DNA of 64,000 nt from Moritella sp. 24 (GCF_018219155.1 NZ_CP056123.1:2985505-3049504), one strand, 5' to 3'; shown: positions 27,089-35,279, counted from the stretch's first letter. Translations and numbers: made by a program. Notes: generated from the letters alone by a model not told the origin.

Positions 27089-28858
27089 TTGAACACTTTA
27101 TTTGAATCGGTAAAAAAGCAGTCAGTCGCATCCATTACTTTTAATATAATTGTATTGCTGACTGTTATTATCTGTTTTTTACCTTTAATACCCGGACTTA
27201 GCGGATTAGGCTTCGCCGCTTTTGGCTATATCCCCGCGATAGATAAATACACATTTTCCCTCGATGGCTTTACTGATTTATTGGCTTGGCCTGGGTTACA
27301 ACAGTCGATCTTATTAACTCTATTTGTTGGTATCGCGAGTACGTTATTGTCCGCATTATGCTGCTTTGCAATTTTACAATCCTGCTGGCGTAGCCGATGG
27401 TGGCATAAAATAGAAACGCTGCTGGCTCCCATCATGGCCCTTCCCCATGTTGCTTTCGCGATTGGTTTTGCCTTTTTGTTTACTCCCAGTGGTTTTATCG
27501 CCCGGATCTTTGGTGAACAAATCAACTTACAGCTAGTACATGACCAATATGGCCTCGGCTTAATTGCAGCATTAACGCTGAAAGAAATACCCTTTTTACT
27601 GTTTATGAGTATCCCATTACTCAAGCAACTGAACATCAATACCACACTCATTACCGCAAAAAGCTTAGGTTATAACAACGCACAAGCATGGCAAAAAATT
27701 ATCTTACCGCAGTGGTTACCTAAAATTCGTTTTTCACTGTTTGCCGTGATGGCATACAGTATTTCAGTGGTGGATGTCGCGTTAATCATCGGCCCGACAC
27801 GGCCACCCACGTTATCAGTACTGGTTTGGCAGTGGTTGAATGATGCTGACCTAGCGACATTACCTAAAGCCTCGGCTGGTGCTTTAGTATTGTTAGTCAT
27901 CTGCCTTATAATTCTTCTCAGCATTCGTGCTTCAGAATGGTTAATAACGATAAAATGCAGAACTTGGCAGACAAATGGGCGTTTTTCACTACCTATTGGC
28001 GGTAAAACGATAATTTCAGTTACTTATTTAATTACGCTTATTACCTTGCCCATTTTAATGTTGTGGACCTTTGCGCAACGCTGGCGATTTCCTGATATTA
28101 TTCCGTCTCGTTGGTCACTTAGATTTTGGCAACAAGAATGGACATATTTATTAGAGATAATAGCGAATAGCATCATGATCGCGGTTATTAGTGCCACGAT
28201 AGCATTATTTTTTGCCATTGTTATACATGAACATAGTATCAAAGCGACGACCAATAAACGCTTTTTGAAAGTGCCAAGGTTACTTATCTCAATCCCAATG
28301 CTAGCCCCACAATTATCACTCTTATTCGGCATTCAAGTTGCCACGCTATACATCGCAAATCAGTATTATTATTTATGGGTTATTTGGGCACACATCTTCT
28401 TTGCTTTCCCTTATATTTTCCTTGCTTTAGATGGCCCTTGGCGCAGCTATGATCAACGTTTAGATAAGGTCGCACTCAGTTTAGGCATGTCTCCTTTCAA
28501 AACGTGGTGGAAAGTTAAAGGTCCGTTATTACTACCCGCCATTTGGATCGCGTGGGCCGTCGGTATTAGTGTGAGTCTTGCACAATATTTACCAACATTA
28601 ATGTTAGGTGCAGGGCGTATATCAACTTTAACGACGGAAGCTGTCGCCCTGTCTAGCGGGCAAGATCGTCGTATCAGCGCCATTTATGCATTATTGCAAT
28701 CATTAACACCGTTTGTTTTTTATATCATCGCCATTGTAGCGAGTCGTCGCTCGGGATCATTAGAGCAACAGCCATCAACATCAACATCAACATCAACATC
28801 AAAAATTAGGGTAACGACGCGAAATGTCTCTGTCAGTCAACAATCTAAGCATCCTTGA
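27089..28858 (+). CDS. ynjC: YnjC-type fused ABC transporter permease
   Basis: Permease of 589 residues with two fused BPD_transp_1 domains (about 70-280 and 350-560), so one polypeptide provides both membrane halves. EAA-type loops are visible in each half (AKSLGYNNAQAWQKIILPQW and ALSLGMSPFKTWWKVKGPLL). The only plausible start is TTG 27089, immediately after the ynjB stop; there is no ATG before the first helix. The C-terminal tail carries a Ser-Thr run from a hexanucleotide repeat and overlaps ynjD by 35 bases. Escherichia coli YnjC is about 511 residues, so this one is longer at its ends. Confidence 0.9.
   Translation: MNTLFESVKKQSVASITFNIIVLLTVIICFLPLIPGLSGLGFAAFGYIPAIDKYTFSLDGFTDLLAWPGLQQSILLTLFVGIASTLLSALCCFAILQSCWRSRWWHKIETLLAPIMALPHVAFAIGFAFLFTPSGFIARIFGEQINLQLVHDQYGLGLIAALTLKEIPFLLFMSIPLLKQLNINTTLITAKSLGYNNAQAWQKIILPQWLPKIRFSLFAVMAYSISVVDVALIIGPTRPPTLSVLVWQWLNDADLATLPKASAGALVLLVICLIILLSIRASEWLITIKCRTWQTNGRFSLPIGGKTIISVTYLITLITLPILMLWTFAQRWRFPDIIPSRWSLRFWQQEWTYLLEIIANSIMIAVISATIALFFAIVIHEHSIKATTNKRFLKVPRLLISIPMLAPQLSLLFGIQVATLYIANQYYYLWVIWAHIFFAFPYIFLALDGPWRSYDQRLDKVALSLGMSPFKTWWKVKGPLLLPAIWIAWAVGISVSLAQYLPTLMLGAGRISTLTTEAVALSSGQDRRISAIYALLQSLTPFVFYIIAIVASRRSGSLEQQPSTSTSTSTSKIRVTTRNVSVSQQSKHP
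28774..28802 (+). repeat. ATCAAC hexanucleotide repeat in the 3' end of ynjC
   Basis: Four perfect ATCAAC units followed by a partial ATCAA. They code a Ser-Thr tail (STSTSTSTS) outside the membrane domains. A change of copy number would alter tail length by two residues and leave the frame unchanged. Confidence 0.9.
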
Positions 28859-29477
28859 TAATCATCAGCAACCTTTATTCTCACCAGTCTCTTTTACTGT
28901 TGAACTAGGTGAAGTATTAACATTAATGGGCCCCAGTGGTTGTGGCAAATCAAGCTTGTTAAGTGTGATTGCAGGACATGGATCTGCTGATTTTAGCTAT
29001 CAAGGTGAGTGTTATTATCAGCAACAGTTACTCAATAATTTACCTGCAGAAAAGCGTAATATCGGTATTTTATTTCAAGATGATCTATTATTTCCCCATC
29101 TTAACATTTGGGAAAATCTAGCCATCGCCCTGCCCAATCATGTTAAAAAAGCACAACGAAAAAAACAGGCTCTCGATACGCTAACACAATTAGACTTGTT
29201 AGCGCTGGCTAATAAAACCCCGATGCAAATATCAGGAGGCCAACGTGCGCGTATTAGTATGATGCGAATGTTACTTGCTGAACCCGCAGTCGTATTGCTC
29301 GATGAACCCTTTAGCAAATTAGATAAATCATTACGCAGTGAATTTAGAAACTGGGTATTCCTGCAAACAACAAACAGAAAGCTGCCAGTATTAATGGTGA
29401 CACACGATGCTGACGATGTCCCTAGCGGCAGTCGTTGTCTGCACTGGCCATGGGATAAGGAAACACAACATGCTTGA
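28824..29477 (+). CDS. ynjD: YnjD-type ABC transporter ATPase
   Basis: ATP-binding subunit of 217 residues energising the YnjBC importer at the inner face of the membrane. Walker A is GPSGCGKS (36-43), the Q-loop is LFQDDLLFPH (83-92), the signature is ISGGQ (136-140), Walker B is VVLLDE (156-161), and the H-loop His lies in LMVTHDADD near 195. The start lies 35 bases inside ynjC, and the end overlaps the next gene by eight bases, so all four genes are coupled. No regulatory C-terminal domain is present. Confidence 0.93.
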   Translation: MSLSVNNLSILDNHQQPLFSPVSFTVELGEVLTLMGPSGCGKSSLLSVIAGHGSADFSYQGECYYQQQLLNNLPAEKRNIGILFQDDLLFPHLNIWENLAIALPNHVKKAQRKKQALDTLTQLDLLALANKTPMQISGGQRARISMMRMLLAEPAVVLLDEPFSKLDKSLRSEFRNWVFLQTTNRKLPVLMVTHDADDVPSGSRCLHWPWDKETQHA

Positions 29478-30075
29478 TCGTTACTCAATTAGAATCATTC
29501 GCTGGCCAGTCAATACCGCCGCGAAGCTCGTAGACAAAATAGGTATAAAAGCAGATCAGGTAACCCTATTCGGTTTTCTGCTTGGATTGATGAGCTTTCC
29601 TGCGTTAGCACTACAAGAATACAATATTGCTTTGGTGTTCATTATTTTGAATCGTGTACTTGATGCAATTGATGGAGCCGTCGCTCGAATACAGGGGATC
29701 ACAGACAGTGGTGGATTTTTAGATATCACCTTAGACTTTTTGTTTTATTCACTTGTTCCGTTTGGTTTTGTGATTGCAGACCCGAATGTAAATGCTATCG
29801 CGGGTGCATTTCTGATTTTTTCATTTGTTGGCTCAGGTTCTAGTTTTTTAGCATTTGCAATTATGGCCAGTAAACAAGAAATTGAAAATCCCGTTTATAA
29901 AAACAAATCGCTGTATTACATGGGCGGGCTAACAGAGGGAACTGAAACCATTTTTTGTTTCATCTTACTGTGTTTGTTCCCCGCACATTTTGCTGCAATA
30001 GCTTACACCTTCGCGACGCTTTGCTGGTTCACAACCTTTTCACGAATTTGGGCTGGTTACCAAACGCTAAAATGA
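29470..30075 (+). CDS. ynjF: YnjF-type CDP-alcohol phosphatidyltransferase
   Basis: Membrane enzyme of 201 residues in the CDP-alcohol phosphatidyltransferase superfamily, transferring a phosphatidyl or phospho-alcohol group from a CDP-linked donor. The catalytic motif is complete: D65-x2-D68-G-x2-A72-R73-x7-G-x3-D85-x3-D89. About six membrane helices are predicted. The start at ATG 29470 has AAGGA seven to nine bases upstream inside the ynjD end. In Escherichia coli ynjF also follows ynjBCDE; here ynjE (a rhodanese) is absent. Why a phospholipid-type enzyme travels with this importer is not known. Confidence 0.9.
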   Translation: MLDRYSIRIIRWPVNTAAKLVDKIGIKADQVTLFGFLLGLMSFPALALQEYNIALVFIILNRVLDAIDGAVARIQGITDSGGFLDITLDFLFYSLVPFGFVIADPNVNAIAGAFLIFSFVGSGSSFLAFAIMASKQEIENPVYKNKSLYYMGGLTEGTETIFCFILLCLFPAHFAAIAYTFATLCWFTTFSRIWAGYQTLK

Positions 30076-30098
30076 GGCTGTGAACTCAGAAATAGCGC

Positions 30099-30527
30099 TT
30101 AAATATCAGTAACAATCTTCTGTAATAAACGGATGATATCTTGCTGTTCTTTCGCATCTAATGCGCTGAGTAAATCAGCGTTAAGCGCGAGTGGAATCGG
30201 TAACAAATCTGTTTTTAACGCTTTGCCCGCATCAGTAAGATAAATACGAAAAGAGCGGCGGCTATTTGGGTCATCTCGGCGCTCAACAAGCGCTAAAGCA
30301 ACTAATTTATCCAATGTACGTGTCGTTGTTGAGCTTTCAACTTTTGATTTCAACGCGATATCTCGTTGCGTAATCCCTTCCTCTTCCCACAAACACATTA
30401 AAGTCGGCCATAACGCTAACGATAAGCCTCGTTTCTTTAATTCGCTGTCAAAGTCTTTTGCGGCTTTATTCGCAACCACATTAAGCAACCAACCAAAACT
30501 TTTTTGACGGTCAAATTTCTTTTCCAT
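30099..30527 (-). CDS. MarR-family regulator co-transcribed with cytochrome b
   Basis: Winged helix-turn-helix dimeric regulator of 142 residues. The DNA-binding core is KRGLSLALWPTLMCLWEEEG, ITQRDIALKSKVESSTTTRT (recognition helix), then LDKLVALALVERRDDPNSRR (wing). It is the second gene of a transcript starting with the cytochrome b gene, 16 bases upstream, and has its own AAAGG ribosome binding site. A near-perfect GTTGCG-CA-CGCAAC palindrome in the promoter region ahead of that transcript is the kind of site MarR proteins bind, so autoregulation and control of the divergent cytochrome c'-like gene are likely. The inducer is unknown. Confidence 0.9.
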   Translation of the reverse strand: MEKKFDRQKSFGWLLNVVANKAAKDFDSELKKRGLSLALWPTLMCLWEEEGITQRDIALKSKVESSTTTRTLDKLVALALVERRDDPNSRRSFRIYLTDAGKALKTDLLPIPLALNADLLSALDAKEQQDIIRLLQKIVTDI

Positions 30528-30543
30528 TTTATACCTTTACTCA

Positions 30544-31170
30544 TTAAGAAAGCGCAACTATTGCTATGGTAACTAATACCGCCGTAATTAGCACCAATAA
30601 GGCTTTTAAATTTGATTCAAATCGTACCGATATTGCAGTGAACTTTGCTTGATAACCCGTCACCATTGCTAATACCAATGGCTTGTCACACAGTTTATAG
30701 CCAATAACGGCAGCAACATGCAAGCACACTAATATCGGTAATAGATAAAATAAGGCACTGTGGACTAAATAGAAAATATCAAATAAACCATCAGTTAACC
30801 ATATATCTGCAAATGGAGCGTTATCCATAAATCCCGCGATCACTAACCCAGAAATACATTGCAATAATAGACAAAATAATAAGCTGACGACCATCCAACC
30901 ACCAGCAGGATTATGGCCTACACCTTCTGCTGACTGCCCACGTAAATATTGTAACATTACTTTTGGTGAGCGTATAAATTGCGTAAAACGGCTTGTTTCA
31001 CTGCCTATAAAACCCCACATCATTCGCCAAATAATAAGTGTAAATAACCCTAGTCCTAATTGTATGTGAGGGCCGTTAGCATTGTACCCAGTAATAACAA
31101 GTCCCAAAAATACAATAACTTGTAACCAATGATATAGACGTGTTGGTAAATCCCAGATCTTCATTTTCAA
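30544..31170 (-). CDS. Cytochrome b561-type di-heme membrane protein
   Basis: Integral membrane cytochrome b of 208 residues (bacterial b561/Ni,Fe-hydrogenase cytochrome b-like superfamily), with four main helices carrying haem-ligand candidates: His14 in RLYHWLQVIVFLG, a His in the ANGPHIQLGLG turn, and His residues in YLVHSALFYLLPILVCLHVA. It should pass electrons between the quinone pool and a periplasmic cytochrome. Its divergent neighbour encodes a c'-type cytochrome, a natural partner. AGAGG precedes the ATG. A hydrophobic C-terminal anchor (LLVLITAVLVTIAIVAL) gives a fifth helix. Confidence 0.9.
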   Translation of the reverse strand: MKMKIWDLPTRLYHWLQVIVFLGLVITGYNANGPHIQLGLGLFTLIIWRMMWGFIGSETSRFTQFIRSPKVMLQYLRGQSAEGVGHNPAGGWMVVSLLFCLLLQCISGLVIAGFMDNAPFADIWLTDGLFDIFYLVHSALFYLLPILVCLHVAAVIGYKLCDKPLVLAMVTGYQAKFTAISVRFESNLKALLVLITAVLVTIAIVALS

Positions 31171-31199
31171 CCTCTTTAAAAACAGTGATAAATTAACAA

Positions 31200-31252
31200 T
31201 GACAACAATTTACATTAAAACAGTTGCGCACGCAACAGTTGTCATGTAAATT
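31200..31252. promoter_or_regulatory. Interlaced inverted repeats in the cytochrome b / cytochrome c' divergent promoter region
   Basis: The core is GTTGCG-CA-CGCAAC (31223-31236), a 14-bp operator-like palindrome. Around it, TGACAAC (31200-31206) pairs with GTTGTCA (31238-31244), and AATTTACAT (31207-31215) pairs with ATGTAAATT (31244-31252). The two outer pairs are in A-B-A'-B' order rather than nested. The whole element lies in the 130-base gap between the divergent genes. A weak TTGCGC/TAAATT promoter reading on the plus strand would overlap the core. Binding by the adjacent MarR protein is inference. Confidence 0.65.
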
Positions 31253-31300
31253 AAAACCAAGTCAACAGAGGCAACATCAATCGTTAATCAGGAGCACTAC

Positions 31301-31765
31301 ATGCAGGTATCTAAACAGGTCGCAACATTCATCACCACACTCACTTTTGCTTTCACAATCATGACAGCGCAGGCATCAGATAAAACACCAACATTGGAAC
31401 AAGATGTAGCGCAACGCCAAGCAGCCTTTTCGCAAATAGAAGAGTTGCAAGAAAAAGTGGATAGCATGCTTGATAGCGCTATACCTAACTGGCAAGAGCT
31501 AGAGAATACCAGTGCATCGATCACGACTAGTTCTGCATCATTACAGCGTTTATTCGTATCAGGAAGTCAGTTAGACAGTAAAGCAAAGGATAAAGTATGG
31601 AGTGATAATCAAAAATTTAAAGCCGCATTGGCGAAAATGGATAATAGCTTTGTAATGATGGATAACGCGATTGCACAACAAGATAAAAGTGCAGCTAAAA
31701 GTGCATTAAAACAAGCGAATAAAACTTGTCGAAACTGTCACCGTCAATACAGATCGCGCTGGTAG
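31301..31765 (+). CDS. Cytochrome c'-like (class II) periplasmic haem protein
   Basis: Exported cytochrome of 154 residues. A signal peptide ends near MTAQAS (about residue 24). The mature part is helical and bears one covalent haem site, C143-R-N-C146-H147, close to the C terminus, the layout of class II cytochromes (c' and c-556). Such proteins bind nitric oxide or carry electrons. GGAG precedes the ATG by seven bases. The divergent neighbour is a membrane cytochrome b, and a four-helix membrane protein gene follows on the same strand after 52 bases, so the three may form one electron-transfer unit. Confidence 0.87.
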   Translation: MQVSKQVATFITTLTFAFTIMTAQASDKTPTLEQDVAQRQAAFSQIEELQEKVDSMLDSAIPNWQELENTSASITTSSASLQRLFVSGSQLDSKAKDKVWSDNQKFKAALAKMDNSFVMMDNAIAQQDKSAAKSALKQANKTCRNCHRQYRSRW

Positions 31766-31817
31766 AAGTTATCTCGATTCATACACCATCATTTTTAGCT
31801 CATAAGCAGGTATTATC

Positions 31818-32276
31818 ATGAACAGAAATACACTCAAAAATATCCATAAAATCGCCGCTTCACTCGCATTTATATTGATAGCGACATTTCAAGTTAGTAC
31901 GATTTTAGCTGATACATTTGCAACTGAAAGGCTGATTGCAGATGTAAAAAGCACCATATTGGTTTTTGTGCCAGTACTCATGTTGGCAATGATGGCCACA
32001 GGAATATCTGCAAATAAACTCTATACAGGTACGATGAAAGGAGTATTTAAAACAAAACAAACACGGATGAAGATTGCTGCAATTAATGGGATATTTGTTT
32101 TATTACCTGCCGCAGTCATATTAGCGAGATGGTCTGAGCAAGGTCAATTCGATACATTGTATTGGACAGTACAAGGGATAGAGATCATCACCGGGTTGGT
32201 AAATCTAACAATGATTGGCTTAAATATTCGAGATGGGATCCGTTTAGGTCGTAAAGCTAAAAAAGTATATTGCTAA
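31818..32276 (+). CDS. Four-helix membrane protein of unknown function
   Basis: Protein of 152 residues with four hydrophobic helices at about 12-31, 46-63, 86-103 and 118-140, with basic segments between them (YTGTMKGVFKTKQTRMK, RDGIRLGRKAKK), which suggests both termini face the cytoplasm. I do not recognise a family. His10 lies at the entry of the first helix, but there is no obvious haem-binding His pair. It follows the cytochrome c'-like gene and is probably co-transcribed. It could be a membrane partner of that cytochrome, which is inference from position only. Confidence 0.72.
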   Translation: MNRNTLKNIHKIAASLAFILIATFQVSTILADTFATERLIADVKSTILVFVPVLMLAMMATGISANKLYTGTMKGVFKTKQTRMKIAAINGIFVLLPAAVILARWSEQGQFDTLYWTVQGIEIITGLVNLTMIGLNIRDGIRLGRKAKKVYC

Positions 32277-32414
32277 CACACGCAAAAATTATGGATGGGA
32301 TGTATCTACAGTATCTGAAAATAGAACTTAACAACATTTGTTCTTAGCAAAAGCGGGCTTAACAAAAATTGCACCCGACTAAATGCCAGCGTACTGTAGA
32401 TAAATATCTATAAC

Positions 32415-32591
32415 TTAGTTTTTAACTTCGTTACTTACATCTTTAGCAATATCACGAGAAGCATGACCAATTGATGTCGTTACATCTTTCGTTGCATGGC
32501 CAATATCACGACCAACCGTTTTTAACTCTGCACAAGCAGTAAGCCCAAACGTGAATGTCAATGCAGTAATAATAACAGCTAATTTTTTCAT
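32415..32591 (-). CDS. Small entericidin-like lipoprotein with an 11-residue repeat
   Basis: Lipoprotein of 58 residues: a signal (MKKLAVIITALTFTFGLTAC) with lipobox L-T-A-C and acylated Cys20, then a short amphipathic tail. The tail repeats IGHA(T/S)(K/R)D at an 11-residue step (GHATKDVTTSI, then GHASRDIAKDV), a period that suits a surface helix. Entericidin B family proteins look similar, but the match is weak. The start at ATG 32591 gives a normal lipoprotein signal; an in-frame TTG 21 bases earlier is rejected. It stands alone on the minus strand. Confidence 0.75.
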   Translation of the reverse strand: MKKLAVIITALTFTFGLTACAELKTVGRDIGHATKDVTTSIGHASRDIAKDVSNEVKN

Positions 32592-32669
32592 TAAGGTAAG
32601 TCCATCTATCAATTAAATACGAAATTAAGATGTTGATTATATTCCGTTAAATAGAATAATGTAAGGAGA

Positions 32670-33107
32670 CTATTTCAATAAATAAGGCGTGATAAACTCA
32701 GCAACTTCACGTTGGCAAACACCGACATCTACAGTGATACCAGCATCTGTCAGTACTGTTAATCCTTTGCCACTATTACGTGGATCAGGGTCGACAGTTG
32801 CGACAACCACACGTTCTATACGTCGACCAACAAGCGTATGTGCACACGATGGAGTACGGCCAACAAATGAGCATGGCTCTAACGTCACATAAGCAGTCAC
32901 TTCTTCAAGGGAATCATCATACTGTGCGATAGCTTGTGCTTCAGCATGGTGTAAGCCGGGAGCCTGAGTAAAGCCCTCGCTAACAATCCGATTATTTTTC
33001 ACCAAGACACAACCCACTGGCGGGTTAGGACGGCAATTTGGCAAGGCTAACTTAGAAAGTTCTAATGCGCGAAGCATAAACTTTTCATCATTTAATAAAT
33101 CCAACAC
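32670..33107 (-). CDS. Stand-alone RibD-type pyrimidine deaminase domain
   Basis: Zinc-dependent deaminase of 145 residues matching the N-terminal deaminase half of RibD, which converts 2,5-diamino-6-ribosylamino-4(3H)-pyrimidinone 5'-phosphate to the uracil form in riboflavin synthesis. Zinc ligands are H54-A-E56 (LHHAEAQAI), C79 and C88 (TLEPCSFVGRTPSCAH). The substrate-binding RPNPPVGCVLVKNN and the DPDPRNSGKGLTVLTDAGI segments are RibD-like. The reductase domain, normally about 200 further residues, is absent and does not appear in other frames downstream. It could be a second, specialised deaminase or a relic. No other rib genes are nearby. Confidence 0.88.
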   Translation of the reverse strand: MLDLLNDEKFMLRALELSKLALPNCRPNPPVGCVLVKNNRIVSEGFTQAPGLHHAEAQAIAQYDDSLEEVTAYVTLEPCSFVGRTPSCAHTLVGRRIERVVVATVDPDPRNSGKGLTVLTDAGITVDVGVCQREVAEFITPYLLK

Positions 33108-33225
33108 TTATCCTTATAACGTGATAATTCATAGCGACACTATTCAATCCATGATGGTAATCGTTTTACCGCCAAAGATCGAATCGTGTACAAAATTACC
33201 GCTACTTTATATTAGGATAAATTTA

Positions 33226-34161
33226 TTATTTATAGCGGATACCGCGGTTTTTATTATCAGGCATCGTTTTATAGCGTCGATGTAACCACATCCACTGATC
33301 TAAACCACGTAATATCACTTTCTCTAACGCTGCATTCATCACGCGCGCGGCACCTTCCGGGTCACGACGTGGGAACTGCTCACTAATATCATGATCAATT
33401 TCTAGCGTATAGGTATTACCTTTACGGAAACCTGATGCGGTAATCACAGCACACTTACTCGCATCAACAAGAACACTTGTACCAGAAGTAGTTGCAGCCT
33501 CTTCAACCCCGAAAAAGGGAACAAATACGGCATGTTCAAAACCGTAATCCTGATCAGGGAGATACCATAACCGTCCGCCTTTTTTCAACACTCTGAGCAT
33601 GCCTTTAACATCTTTCCGGTCGATCATTTTATTACCATGATGTGTTCGCCCCCAATGCTGAATAAAGTTATAGGCAGGATTACTGTGTGTACGATAAACA
33701 CCATATCCAGGTGCAAAAAAAGTAAATGCACGGGCCGTAATTTCCAGATTAAGCGCATGGACAGCGACAATTAAGGCACCACGCCCTGCTTTATCGAGCG
33801 CTAATATTTCCTCGTTATTCGTAATTTTGATGTGTTTTTTAAAACGCCAATCAGGCCAAAACCAGGCAATCCCCATTTCAATAATGGCTAAACCGGTATT
33901 TTTTATATTTTCTTCACTTATATTATGGCGTTCAGTATCTGCCATGTCAGGAAAGGCTAATTGCAGGTTACGCAGGACAACTCGTACACGACTTTTTGCT
34001 ATTTTCGTGACGATAAAACCCAGCCCTCTACCAAGACGGAGTAATATGAAATAAGGGAGTAAGTTCACCGTTAATGCAAGACACCCAACCGCTAGCCAAA
34101 TAGACCAATACTTTGGATGCAGTAAGGCGAATGTAAACTTAGGTTCTGAGTATTGAGTCAT
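33226..34161 (-). CDS. LpxL/LpxM-like lipid A acyltransferase
   Basis: Inner-membrane acyltransferase of 311 residues that adds a secondary acyl chain to lipid A precursor. The N terminus has the family opening PKFTFALLHPKYWSIWL and one membrane anchor (about 20-42). The catalytic H135-x4-E140 lies in VAVHALNLE, followed by YGVYRTHSNPAYNF, a GGRLWYLPDQDYG motif and the FFGVEEAATTSG segment. The C-terminal MWLHRRYKTMP is also typical. The start at ATG 34161 is preferred; in-frame starts up to 45 bases earlier add a hydrophilic tail. LpxL versus LpxM versus LpxP cannot be decided by eye. Confidence 0.9.
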   Translation of the reverse strand: MTQYSEPKFTFALLHPKYWSIWLAVGCLALTVNLLPYFILLRLGRGLGFIVTKIAKSRVRVVLRNLQLAFPDMADTERHNISEENIKNTGLAIIEMGIAWFWPDWRFKKHIKITNNEEILALDKAGRGALIVAVHALNLEITARAFTFFAPGYGVYRTHSNPAYNFIQHWGRTHHGNKMIDRKDVKGMLRVLKKGGRLWYLPDQDYGFEHAVFVPFFGVEEAATTSGTSVLVDASKCAVITASGFRKGNTYTLEIDHDISEQFPRRDPEGAARVMNAALEKVILRGLDQWMWLHRRYKTMPDNKNRGIRYK

Positions 34162-34355
34162 AATGCTTGCTAGTCTTAGGTGATTTAATCGCATCTTAGC
34201 CAACATAATGTAGATTTTATGTTGAACTGATACGATTAAACAGAGTAAATAACAATATTATAAAGTATTTAATAGTTAATTTTAATACTCACTGACATAA
34301 GCTTACACATATGTGAAGTCATACGAATATGAACATTGCATTGTATTGCAACGCG

Positions 34356-35279
34356 CTAATTATTTTGTTTTAGTAAATAATCAAGCCCACTCGTAATCGC
34401 CATCACTTGTGCTTTTATGCAGTTCTCATCATCCACTAAAGGACTATCTGGATATACTTCAGTCGTTGTACCGTAGATACAATCACTAAACCCAGAACAT
34501 AAGCCAAGTGCTTTTGTTGCATAATTAATAACACCGAACTGAGCCAGCTTTTCACCAATAATACGGCCACTATCATCAGCAGGAGCAATATGAGTAACAC
34601 CACTGACAGCGTTAATGATATGTGTTTGAAATTCAGTGTTCGGATTGAGCGTATCTCCGACTAAATAAAAACCATCAGGAATGTTCCAATTATCATGCAC
34701 AACAGCATCTCTTGCCGCTAATGCAGGTCGGAACTCGCTGTTATCTGTATCCGTTGTTTCATGTAAATCGATATGTGCAGTAATCTGAACATCAAGTTTC
34801 GCAATACACTGCATTAATGCCGCGGATTCTTCAGCAGGACTATTTTCAACGAACGAACGATTTGGATCAACAGCGTTTGGGTTCCAGCGGTTAATCGTTT
34901 CATAACCCCAAGGACTTACGCAAGGTGCAACAACAATATTAAACTGTGAGCTGTAATGCTGCGCTTGTGTTTCTATAAAACGGATTGCGCCCTGAACGCC
35001 ACTTGTTTCATAACCATGCACACCACCAGTAACAAGCACAGTCGGTTTACTATTATCCCAATTGCGAGTTTTAACAATAAATAATGGATAACGAGTTGGT
35101 TCATAAGACAGCGCACCATATTGCTCAATATCAAAATATTGACGTAATGGTGCTAATTTATCGAGTACTTCCTGCTGATAAGTGCGCACAATTGTTTGTT
35201 TAGCTAACCACGCTGCTTTATCTTCACTTGTCCATTTCTGTCCCGAAGTACCTATCTGATAAGCTTGTTCACGATCCAT
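34356..35279 (-). CDS. M14-family zinc carboxypeptidase-like protein
   Basis: Zinc peptidase of 307 residues in the M14 carboxypeptidase/aspartoacylase superfamily. Zinc ligands are H88-x2-E91 (GGVHGYETSG) and H173 (HIDLHE); the substrate-binding DPNR is at 138-141, and the catalytic glutamate is E273 in TTTEVYPDSPL. No signal peptide is seen, so it is cytoplasmic, as in M14-like succinylglutamate desuccinylase relatives or muramyl-peptide amidases. A clear AAGGAAGG ribosome binding site and an upstream TATAAT with an adjacent palindrome mark the promoter. Its natural peptide or amide substrate is unknown. Confidence 0.87.
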   Translation of the reverse strand: MDREQAYQIGTSGQKWTSEDKAAWLAKQTIVRTYQQEVLDKLAPLRQYFDIEQYGALSYEPTRYPLFIVKTRNWDNSKPTVLVTGGVHGYETSGVQGAIRFIETQAQHYSSQFNIVVAPCVSPWGYETINRWNPNAVDPNRSFVENSPAEESAALMQCIAKLDVQITAHIDLHETTDTDNSEFRPALAARDAVVHDNWNIPDGFYLVGDTLNPNTEFQTHIINAVSGVTHIAPADDSGRIIGEKLAQFGVINYATKALGLCSGFSDCIYGTTTEVYPDSPLVDDENCIKAQVMAITSGLDYLLKQNN

